Origin: Polaromonas sp.
GTDB lineage: Bacteria > Pseudomonadota > Gammaproteobacteria > Burkholderiales > Burkholderiaceae_C
DNA: 34,865 nucleotides
Assembly: GCF_030682935.1 (NCBI RefSeq)
Contig: NZ_JAUXNA010000277.1
Span: 1 to 34,865 of the forward strand
Direction: 5' to 3'
In this document: one piece after another, positions 26,840 to 34,865 of the stretch
Numbering within the stretch: position 1 is the first letter of the stretch
Layout of the letters: the number at the start of each line of letters is the position of its first letter
Program-made: the position numbers and the translations under genes
Notes under the pieces: model-generated
Seen by the model: the letters and a program-made list of their open reading frames with translations, nothing else
Databases searched by the model: none
What the model was told of the DNA's origin: nothing

Positions 26840-28750
26840 TGGAACAGATTCAAAAAATCATCCATGAATTTCTTCGCCCACCGGTTTGGCGTCTTCCTCA
26901 AGTCACGCCACACCAGTCATCACTTTCGGCGCCGGGCGATTTTCGAGTCCTTGTCGACAGAGCGCTCGTCGGGGGCGTTTCCAGACCAGCCTTCCCTCAA
27001 GTTGGTGGGCGATGCGAACGACGACATTGCGGCCGCGCTGGCACCTGTGGCTGAGCTACAAGAATCCGTTCAACCTGCTGCTGACGGTATTGGCCGTCGT
27101 GTCCTGGTTCACCGAAGACATCAAGGCGGCGATGGTCATTGGCAGCATGGTGGGGCTGTCCACCCTGATTCGCTTTGTCCAGGAGCGGCGCTCCCACCAG
27201 GCCGCCCAGGGACTGAAAGAGCTGGTCTGCAACAAGGCTACCGTGATCCGCCGCGACGCCTCTGCCAGCGCCGGCGGGCCGCGCCATGACCGGTGAATCC
27301 CTGCCGGTGGAGAAATTTCCCGATGTCACAGGCCGGCATGGCACGGGCGAAGGTGCGCTGGAGAGGGTCAACCTGGTGTTCATGGGCACCAATGTGGTGT
27401 CCGGCTCCGCCACGGCACTGGTGTTGGCCACAGGCAAGCACACCTATTTTGTGCGCCGTGGCGACGCGGGTCACAGCCAGCACGCAAGAGGCCAACGCCT
27501 TCCAGGCGGGTGTCAACAAGGTCAGCTGGCTGCTGATCCGTTTTGCCTTTGTCATGGTGCCGCTGGTGTTGCTGATCAATGGCTTTACCAAAGGCAACTG
27601 GAGCGAAGCTTTCCTGTTCGCGCTGTCCGTGGCGGTCGGGCTGACGCCTGAAATGCTGCCCATGATCGTGACCTCCACCCTGGCCAAGGGGGCGGTTTTA
27701 TTGTCACGAAAAAAGGTCATCGTCAAGCGCCTCGATGCGATCCAGAATTTCGGCGCCATGAATGTGCTGTGCACCGACAAGACCGGCCTGAAAAACCTGC
27801 TGGACCGCGCCATGCTGGAACGGGTGCTTGGCATCACGCGTGATCTGAACGAAGACGGCTTGCGCGTGGTGGCCGTGGCCATGAAAGAGATTCCGCCCAG
27901 CCAGGTGGTCTATTCGGTGGCCGACGAGTCTGAGCTGACGCTGATGGGCTACATCGCTTTTCTCGACCCGCCCAAGGAGTCCACGGCCCCGGCGCTCAAA
28001 GCCCTGGCCGAGAGCGGCATCACGGTCAAAGTGCTGACCGGCGACAACGAGCTGGTGACGTCCCAGGTGTGCCGCCAGGTTGGCCTGATGGTGCTGGAAC
28101 AAGGCGTCATTGAAGGTCGAAAAACGTTCAACAACATGCTGAAATACATCCGCATGACGGCCAGCTCGAACTTCGGCAACGTGTTCTCGGTGCTGATCGC
28201 CAGCGTGTTTCTGCCCTTCCTGCCGATGCTGCCCCTGCAGCTGCTGGTTCAAAACCTGCTGTACGACGTCTCGCAAATCGCCATTCCCTTCGACAAGGTG
28301 GACGCCGAGCTGGTTAAAAAACCTTTGAGCTGGAATCCCGACGACATCCGGCGCTTCATGATCTTCTTCGGGCCGATCAGCTCGATTTTTGACGTCACGG
28401 CTTTCGTGGTGATGTGGTACGTGTTCAAAGCCAATTCAGTGGAGAATCAAGCCCTGTTCCAGTCCGGCTGGTTCGTCGTGGGCCTGCTCACGCAAACGTT
28501 GATCGTGCACATGATTCGCACGCCCAGAACCCCCTTCATCCAGAGCCGCGCCGCCTGGCCCCTGATGGCCATGACGCTGTTCATCATGGCCGCAGGCATC
28601 TTCCTGCCAATGGGCCCGCTTGCCAGCTACTTCAAACTGCAGGCGCTGCCGCTGCCTTATTTCGCCTGGCTGACTGCTATCTTGCTGAGCTATGTGGTGC
28701 TGACGACGCGGATGAAGCGCTATTACATTCGCCGATTCGGCTGGCAATGA
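26840..28750 (+). pseudogene. mgtA: Degenerate Mg2+-importing P-type ATPase (MgtA/MgtB family)
   Basis: Homologous segments in three frames: HLWLSYKNPFNLLLTVLAVVSWFTEDIKAAMVIGSMVGLSTLIRFVQERRS (frame 3), MTGESLPVEKFPDVTGR...FMGTNVVSGSATALVLATGKHTYF (frame 1), EANAFQAGVNKVSWLLIRFAFVMVPLVLLINGF...CTDKTGLKNLLD...CRQVGLMVLEQGVIEGRKTF...RFGWQ (frame 2). Missing the KGA nucleotide-binding and GDGxNDxP hinge segments. Confidence 0.9.
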
Positions 28751-28816
28751 ATGCACAGAATCTTGCAGGCCCGGCCACTTTCCATGCTGGCCCCGACTGA
28801 CGAAAGCGCGCGCCCC

Positions 28817-28881
28817 ATTTTTCAAGAAAAATCAGGCTCCAGCCCAATCAGGACGGGAAAAAGCAGCTATTGAATTTATAG
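28817..28881 (-). repeat. 65-bp dispersed repeat, copy 7 (downstream of the mgtA pseudogene)
   Basis: atttttcaagaaaaatcaggctccagcccaatcaggacgggaaaaagcagctattgaatttatag. Confidence 0.75.
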
Positions 28882-28984
28882 CACCAAGCTTTCACTGCAA
28901 AGCCGGTCTTCGCCCGCCCGGATATGGGAATACCCGGGCACAGCTTCTGTGACCGACCCCAACAATATTGCCAAACTTTTTTTT

Positions 28985-29000
28985 AGTGATTTAGATCACA
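28985..29000. promoter_or_regulatory. Candidate CRP/Vfr-like binding site upstream of the PAS kinase
   Basis: AGTGA-tttaga-TCACA: one mismatch from TGTGA-N6-TCACA, in an AT-rich intergenic stretch. Confidence 0.4.
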
Positions 29001-29360
29001 CACCAAGCGGATATATATGAGAAATCCCCATAAGCATCAATAAATCAACTTAATTTGCATACTTTGTACCTACATATTCAATAAAATCCGTGATCACCTG
29101 CGGTGCTATCGGCGCTTGCCATAGACGACTCAGGGTTTATCCCCGATGTCCTGCCGCCAGAACGGTAGCTCAATCCTCTTGCTGCGGCATCGCCGACTCC
29201 GAACGATCTGCTGCATTGCACGCACAACCCCTTGTAAAGAAAGACCCGGACGGCGTATGAAGCACAGACCCTTTGGCCCATTGACGGCCGTCCGGCATGG
29301 CCTGCTGCTCGCGCCCCAACAGTACCGACCTTGTTCAGCTGACACCGTCGAGGCTCCATG

Positions 29361-32231
29361 ATGAAGCGGGACGAGGAACTGATTCAGGCCAACCAGCGCC
29401 TGAAAGCCCAAATGCTTGAACTGGCCAGCGCCAATGAAGGCCTGAAGCTGGAACTGGCCGAACAAAAGCGCGACATCAGCGCGAACAAGCGCCCGGAAGA
29501 AGCCCAGCGGCATTCTTCCCGGTTCCTGAATGACATTGTCGACAACATCCCGATTGCTTTTCATCTGAGGTCGGTGCAGGACGGACACCGGGTGGTCACG
29601 TGGAACAAGGCCTGCGAGGCGCTGTATGGGCTGACGCGCGAAGAGGCGATGGGCCGCACCGTGCACGATCTCTGGCCGAAAGCGGACGCAGACAGCATGC
29701 ACGCCTCCGACCTCGAACTGGCCGCTACCGGCGTCATGCAGGACTTTCCCGACCGCACTGTCCAGTCAAAAAATCGCGGTGTCATCCGCATCCACGCGCG
29801 CAAGCTCCCGCTGAAAGATGCCAGTGGTGCGGTGACCCATATTCTGATCACCGCCGAAGACATCACCGAGCGTCTGGCCGCCGATGTCTGCTTGCGCCAC
29901 AGCGAGGCGCGCTTTCGCAGCCTGACCCACCTTTCTGCTGACTGGTACTGGGAACTCGACGAACAATTTCGCTTCACCATGCTGTCCGGTGGCGCAACGA
30001 GTCAGGTCAAGAGCATCATTGGTGACTACTTGGGCAAGACCCGGTGGGAGAGCAATGACACCTCCCGCAACCAGGCGGCCTGGCCGCTTCATCGCGCCCA
30101 ACTCGAAAGGCACGAGACTTTCCGTAATTTCGAGTATGAGCGCGAAGACAAGGACGGCAAGGTGCTTGTCTTCTGCATCAGCGGGGAGCCCATCGTCGAC
30201 GCCAATGGCAAGTTCATCGGTTATCGCGGCGTAGGCACCGACATCACCGCGCGCAAACAGACCGAGACGGCGCTTCGGGCGAGCGAAGCGCGCTTTCGCA
30301 CCGTCGTGGCCGCGCTGGCCGAAGGCGTCGTGCTGCGCAACGCAGACGGGCGAATCGTCGACTGCAATGCCAGTGCCGAACGCATCCTCGGCAAGACCCT
30401 GGCCCAGATGAAGGGGCAAACTTCGATCGCGCCGGAGTGGCAGCTGCTGCACGAAGACGGCTCGCTGATGCCTGAGGAGGGCCGGCCCAGCGTCATCGCC
30501 AAGCGCACCGGTCTACCCCAGTCAAACGTCGTGGTCTGCTACCGCAAGCCTGACGGCAGCGTTTTGTGGCTGCTGATCAACTTACAGCCCCTGTTTGAGG
30601 GCCCAAGCAGCGCTCCGTCCGGCTTCGTCAGCACCATCACCGACATCACCCAGCGTAAACGTGCCAAGATGGAAATTGTCAGTCTCAATGTCAACCTGGA
30701 AAACCGGGTTTCCCGCAGGACGGCCCAGCTTGAAGCGGCCAACAAGGAGCTCGAAGCGTTTTCGTATTCAGTGGCGCACGATCTGCGCTCTCCGCTGATC
30801 GCCATCGACGGCTACTGCGCCTTGCTGCAAAAAGCGGTGCCATCCGAATCCGGGGAGCGTGCCCATCACTACCTGGGCCGGATACGAAACGGGGTGCGGC
30901 GCATGGACGAGCTCACTGACGGACTGCTTTCCCTGGCCCAGCTGTCGCGCACCAGCCTCAACCGGGAGAACGTGGACATGAGCGCAGAGGCCGCCAAAGT
31001 CATCAGGCAATGCGCGAAAAACGACGCCGGACGCGTGGTGCAAACGACAGTCGAGCCTGATCTGCTGGTACGGGCGGACCGTTCGCTGTTACGCCAGGTC
31101 CTGGAGAACCTGATCGCCAATGCCTGGAAGTTCACCTCGAAAAAATCCATTGCCAAAATCTCAGTCGGCAAAGAAACCGGCGCCGACGGGCAGCCTGTGT
31201 ATTTTGTCCGGGACAATGGCGCCGGGTTTGACATGGCGTATGCGGACAAGCTCTTCGGCACCTTCCAGCGCCTGCATTCGCCGGAAGAGTTTGCCGGCAG
31301 CGGGATTGGCCTGGCCACCGTCAAGCGCATCATCGCCCGGCACGGCGGCAGTATCTGGGCCCAGTCATCGGTCAGTAAAGGCAGCAGCTTTTACTTCACG
31401 CTGAAAAGCGAACAAGGCAACGCCGCAGATGCGCCCACTGGCGCCATCGCGGGCTTGCCCCTGAGCAGTGACAACGACGCTTTCAAGGTCGGCGACGAGC
31501 AGTTCCGCACTGCGTTTGAGCATGCTGCGATCGGGATGACACTGCTTGCCATCGACAAGCGCCGGCTCAGGGTCAACAGCGCTTTTTGCCGGATGCTGGG
31601 GTACTCCGAGGCCGAACTGCTGGCGCGCACCGTCCAGGAGATCACCCATCCTGACGACCTCGAATGGGATGTGCTGCAGAGCAACAGGGCTCTGGCCGGC
31701 GAGATTGAAGCCTACCAGTGGGAAAAGCGCTACATCCACCAGTCAGGTCGCATTGTCTGGGTTTATCTCAGTTGCTCCCTGGTGCGCGACGCCGACCGCA
31801 GGCCGCTTCACTTCATCTCGCAGATCCAGGACATCACCGAGCGCAAGCAGGCTGATCGGATTTTGAGGGAGAGCGAAGAACATTTCCGCGCACTCACCGC
31901 GTTGTCGTCCGACTGGTTCTGGGAACAGGATGAAAACTTCCGCTTCGTCCAGACTTCAGACGAAGCGGCCCATGTGGCGGCCATTACCGGTGCCGCTATC
32001 GGCAAGACGCCCTGGGAACTGGACCATGTGAACATGGACGAGAGCGTCTGGGCGGCCCACAAGGCCCAACTCGAACGGCACGAGGTTTTCCGCGACTTTA
32101 AAAGCATCCGGCTTGACCGCAACGGACAGCTCCGTTGCCTGAGCATCAGCGGCGTGCCGATTTTCGACGCGTCCGGGCGCTTCACCGGCTACCGCGGAAT
32201 CGGCCGTGACGCCACGGACATGCACGCTTAG
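29361..32231 (+). CDS. Multi-PAS sensor histidine kinase with two PAS domains C-terminal to the kinase core
   Basis: Three N-terminal PAS/PAC regions; HisKA (ELEAFSYSVAHDLRSPLIAIDGYCALL); HATPase (LRQVLENLIANAWKFTSK, VRDNGAGFDMAYADKLFGTFQRLHSPEEFAGSGIGLATVKRI); then PAS (FEHAAIGMTLLAIDKRRLRVNSAFCRMLGYSEAELL...ITERKQ) and PAS (ALSSDWFWEQDENFRFVQTSDE...GYRGIGRDATD). Start 29358 or 29361. Confidence 0.92.
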   Translation: MKRDEELIQANQRLKAQMLELASANEGLKLELAEQKRDISANKRPEEAQRHSSRFLNDIVDNIPIAFHLRSVQDGHRVVTWNKACEALYGLTREEAMGRTVHDLWPKADADSMHASDLELAATGVMQDFPDRTVQSKNRGVIRIHARKLPLKDASGAVTHILITAEDITERLAADVCLRHSEARFRSLTHLSADWYWELDEQFRFTMLSGGATSQVKSIIGDYLGKTRWESNDTSRNQAAWPLHRAQLERHETFRNFEYEREDKDGKVLVFCISGEPIVDANGKFIGYRGVGTDITARKQTETALRASEARFRTVVAALAEGVVLRNADGRIVDCNASAERILGKTLAQMKGQTSIAPEWQLLHEDGSLMPEEGRPSVIAKRTGLPQSNVVVCYRKPDGSVLWLLINLQPLFEGPSSAPSGFVSTITDITQRKRAKMEIVSLNVNLENRVSRRTAQLEAANKELEAFSYSVAHDLRSPLIAIDGYCALLQKAVPSESGERAHHYLGRIRNGVRRMDELTDGLLSLAQLSRTSLNRENVDMSAEAAKVIRQCAKNDAGRVVQTTVEPDLLVRADRSLLRQVLENLIANAWKFTSKKSIAKISVGKETGADGQPVYFVRDNGAGFDMAYADKLFGTFQRLHSPEEFAGSGIGLATVKRIIARHGGSIWAQSSVSKGSSFYFTLKSEQGNAADAPTGAIAGLPLSSDNDAFKVGDEQFRTAFEHAAIGMTLLAIDKRRLRVNSAFCRMLGYSEAELLARTVQEITHPDDLEWDVLQSNRALAGEIEAYQWEKRYIHQSGRIVWVYLSCSLVRDADRRPLHFISQIQDITERKQADRILRESEEHFRALTALSSDWFWEQDENFRFVQTSDEAAHVAAITGAAIGKTPWELDHVNMDESVWAAHKAQLERHEVFRDFKSIRLDRNGQLRCLSISGVPIFDASGRFTGYRGIGRDATDMHA

Positions 32232-32254
32232 GGCCCAGACCAATCCAACAAGGT

Positions 32255-32346
32255 CCAGCCCCAAGGTCCGCGCAGCACGCCAAGCGTGAACGCCGTGGCT
32301 GATGCTGTTGAGAATTTCCTCGCCCAAGGACTGCTGACGCTCCTGC
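32255..32346 (-). pseudogene. N-terminal remnant of a hemolysin III (HlyIII/PAQR) family gene
   Basis: Reverse-strand peptide QERQQSLGEEILNSISHGVHA resembles the HlyIII N-terminus (SLxEEIANSxSHG); the homology stops after about 20 residues and no TM segments follow. Confidence 0.55.
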
Positions 32347-32513
32347 GCTAGTGTGGTGTTGCATGCTTGACCGTACAAATAAAACCGATGGTTTTTTGTT
32401 CAGGGCAAGGCGCAAACCACAGCAATAGCTCCGCTATTGCGCGGATTTGCAACGCCGCCATGGACAAAAAGACGCGGTTTTATGTACCGGATAGCGTGCA
32501 ACACCACACTAGC
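32347..32513. mobile_element. MITE-like long palindromic element
   Basis: Terminal inverted repeats gctagtgtggtgttgcatgc / gcgtgcaacaccacactagc (19/20), internal gtacaaataaaacc / ggttttatgtac and central GCAATAGC-tcc-GCTATTGC (32422-32440); the whole element folds into one imperfect hairpin. Confidence 0.75.
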
Positions 32514-32534
32514 ACTTCGTCAGGGCTGCGGACG

Positions 32535-34865
32535 TTATCGTTTGAGCAGCACTTTCAGCACGTTCTGCACACGCCTGGCGTTGCCGGCGTCAAACTCGCC
32601 CGCCAGCACCTTGGCGGCATCTTCACCCCAAGTTTCGGCCGGTGTGGGTGCGTTGCGCTTGGTCAGCAATTGCAGTTGCAGCATGCGGCGGGCGCTGATG
32701 TGCTCGGCTGGCGTGGGCAGCTCGGCGGCCATTTCCAGGCGCAGCAGGGCTTCTGGCACAGCCTTGCCAGCCGGTGCGCTGAGCGCCTGAGCCCAGCTGC
32801 TGCGCACTGCGGGCGAAACCAGCTTGCCCAACTCTTGCGCGCCTGGCAACTGGGCCGGGTCGCGCTTTTCCCAGGCGGTCAGCAGGTGCGTCAGCACTTC
32901 GCCGTGCGCTTGCATGGCGAGCTTTTTCAGGGCCTGGTTGGCGCTTTCAAAGGCGTCGCGTTGCGCGCGGAAGGCGGCGTCACCCAGACGCGGGCCACGG
33001 TCTTCAAAAGCCGGGCGCTCGCTGAAGCGTTCGCCGCGATTTTCCCGCTCAGCCCGGTAGGGTTCAAACTTGTTGTCGGTACTGGAACGCGGACCACCGG
33101 GTTTACTGCCTGGACGTGCGTCTTTGCGATCGCCAAATTTTCCGCCACGGCCGGCGGGTGCAGGTTCGGCTTTTCTCATGCCAGGGCGGTCGTCGCCACG
33201 CATGGCCACGACGGGCTTGGCGGCGGGTTTGGGTGCGGGTGCGGACTCGGGAGCTTCAGGCGCTTCGGCTTCAGCCGCCTCAGCCGCTACGGGCGCCTGC
33301 TCGGCCAGGGTTTCAGTAGCTGCCTGTGCAGGTGCTTCGTCGGTTTCAGGCTGATTTTCACCAGAAACCGGGGCAGCTTCAGCTGTAGCGACCGCTTCTG
33401 CCGGCGCAGCGGCGGCCACGGCAACCGGCACTTGCCCGCGAACGATGGCCTCAAGCGCCTTCGCGGCGGCGTGAATTTTTTGCGCATCGCCGCTGGCGTT
33501 GGCGGCGTCAAGGGCTTTTGCGGCCTCGAGTACGTAGCGGTCGTGCTCGCCCAGAGCCGCAGTGGCTTTTTCGCGATCGGCGGTTTTGCGCTGGAAGGCG
33601 TCGTCGATGGGCTTGCGGAAAGCGTCCCACAGTTTTTGCTCTTGCTTGCGCTCAATCGGCACGCCCTGCGCCTCGTGCTGCCAGCGCTGCTGCAGCGCCT
33701 TGACGGCGTCAATGCGCAGCTGCGGCTCGGCGCCCAGAACTTGCGCTTCTTCAATCATGGCTTTGCGGTGGGCCAGGCTCTCGTTGCGCGCGGCGGTCAA
33801 CGCTGCATCGGCGGCGTCCATGGCGGCTTTCCAGACGGGCTGAATTTCGGCAAAGGCTTTTTCGCCCAGGTGGCCAGCGTCGCGCCATTTGTCAACAAAC
33901 GCGTTCAGGCTGCGGATGTGGTGCTTCCAGTCGGTGTTACCCTTGTTGGCTTCAGCCCAGGCCAGCACTTCGTCAATCAGGACGCGGCGCTGGGCCAGCG
34001 CGGCTTCGGTCTGCTCTTTGGCTTTTTCGAGCCAGGCTTCGACCACCTTGTGGGCCTCGTTGCAGGCGTCGTCAAAACGCTTCCACAGCGCATGGTTGGG
34101 CGTGCCGCCCTGGTCGCTGGTCTTCCACTGCTCACGCATGACGCGCAGCGTATCTTGCTGCTTGCGCCCGCCCATGGGCTTGGCCACCAGCGCTTCGGCT
34201 TTGGCGACCAGTTCTTCGCGGATCTGGTCGGCACGCCAGCGCTGCCAGCCTTCGAGTTCGCCCGCTGCGGTCAGGGCGGCGTGGGCAGCGGCTTCCAGCG
34301 CGCTGTCAATATTGCGGATGTGCTCTTTCAGCACCTGGCGCAATTCAGCGGCGACCTTGGGCGTGGCTTTGCCATGGCCTTCGGTGACTTCATGCTCCAG
34401 CTTTGCCAGCGCTTCCTTCACGATGGCGGCGGACTTTTCACGCAGGTCCTTCAGCACAGCCGGATCAATTTTTGCTTTGGTCGCACGTGCTGGCGCGCTG
34501 CCATCGCTGGCGCCTTGCAGCTCGGCTTTTGCGGTAGGCAGGCCGCGCGCAACGCGCAACTCATCGGCCCACACGGCTACGGTGGGCAACGGTGCGGTGG
34601 CGTCGGCAGCGGCTTTGACGGCCACGGCAACGGCGCCCTGGAACGCCTCCCAGACGGCCAGCAACTGGCCGCGCGAAGCGTCCAGCAGCGGCGGAAATTT
34701 GCCATCCACGCTGGCCCAGTTGGCATCCATCGTGATTTCGTCAGCCTGCGCCTGCCAATGGGCAACATCGGCGCCCAGGGTTTCGAGCACGGCCTCGGCA
34801 TCGCGCCAGGGCTTGATGGACAGCACGTCAATGCGCTGCGCAATCAGCACGGCGGCTTCGCGCTG
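32535..34865 (-). CDS. DUF349 domain-containing protein, 5' end beyond the right edge
   Basis: Repeated DUF349-like helices (WKTSDQGGTPNHALWKRFDDACNEAHK, WRDAGHLGEKAFAEIQPVWKAAMDAAD, LWDAFRKPIDDAFQRKTADREK), Ala/Pro/Glu-rich and RG-rich linker. Frame stays open to the edge (QREAAVLIAQRIDVL...). Confidence 0.88.
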   Translation of the reverse strand, partial: QREAAVLIAQRIDVLSIKPWRDAEAVLETLGADVAHWQAQADEITMDANWASVDGKFPPLLDASRGQLLAVWEAFQGAVAVAVKAAADATAPLPTVAVWADELRVARGLPTAKAELQGASDGSAPARATKAKIDPAVLKDLREKSAAIVKEALAKLEHEVTEGHGKATPKVAAELRQVLKEHIRNIDSALEAAAHAALTAAGELEGWQRWRADQIREELVAKAEALVAKPMGGRKQQDTLRVMREQWKTSDQGGTPNHALWKRFDDACNEAHKVVEAWLEKAKEQTEAALAQRRVLIDEVLAWAEANKGNTDWKHHIRSLNAFVDKWRDAGHLGEKAFAEIQPVWKAAMDAADAALTAARNESLAHRKAMIEEAQVLGAEPQLRIDAVKALQQRWQHEAQGVPIERKQEQKLWDAFRKPIDDAFQRKTADREKATAALGEHDRYVLEAAKALDAANASGDAQKIHAAAKALEAIVRGQVPVAVAAAAPAEAVATAEAAPVSGENQPETDEAPAQAATETLAEQAPVAAEAAEAEAPEAPESAPAPKPAAKPVVAMRGDDRPGMRKAEPAPAGRGGKFGDRKDARPGSKPGGPRSSTDNKFEPYRAERENRGERFSERPAFEDRGPRLGDAAFRAQRDAFESANQALKKLAMQAHGEVLTHLLTAWEKRDPAQLPGAQELGKLVSPAVRSSWAQALSAPAGKAVPEALLRLEMAAELPTPAEHISARRMLQLQLLTKRNAPTPAETWGEDAAKVLAGEFDAGNARRVQNVLKVLLKR

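Noticed and set aside
29146-29361. Small ORF upstream of the PAS kinase
   Set aside because: No recognisable motif or support for translation; more likely leader sequence.
1-34865. CRISPR array, prophage, integrase-linked island or toxin-antitoxin system
   Set aside because: No regularly spaced repeats, phage structural genes, integrase or toxin-antitoxin gene pairs were recognised on either strand.

Overview
GC-rich chromosomal window, most likely from a Burkholderiales/Comamonadaceae bacterium (Polaromonas/Rhodoferax-like by gene content and repeat style; inference only). Most of it is recognisable conserved chromosome. In order: RND efflux permease (partial) and adaptor (-); hpnC-hpnD-hpnE squalene genes (+); GST and HAD hydrolase (-); hemH (+); tctA-tctB-tctC-type tricarboxylate transporter (-) divergent from a TctDE-like two-component pair (+); S4-domain protein (+); tRNA-Ser(GCU) (-); lysC, tilS, accA, an AlkA-like glycosylase and cysS (-); TPR/Cds6-like protein, L,D-transpeptidase, two peptidyl-prolyl isomerases, lpxH and mtfA (+); a heavily eroded mgtA-type Mg2+ ATPase pseudogene (+); a large multi-PAS histidine kinase (+); and a partial DUF349 protein (-). 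I found no CRISPR array, prophage or clear defence island, and I do not see a convincing new multi-gene system. The most unusual signals are non-coding or architectural: (1) a dispersed unit of about 65 bp, present in at least seven diverged copies, several of which supply coding sequence at gene ends or inside hpnC; (2) a roughly 165-bp near-perfect palindromic MITE-like element next to a hemolysin-III gene remnant; (3) a 22-bp-stem hairpin across the candidate start codons of lpxH; (4) an mgtA-like gene that lost several domains through internal deletions, three of which keep one long reading frame open; (5) a histidine kinase with two PAS domains after its ATPase domain; (6) a TetR-type operator overlapping a near-consensus promoter.
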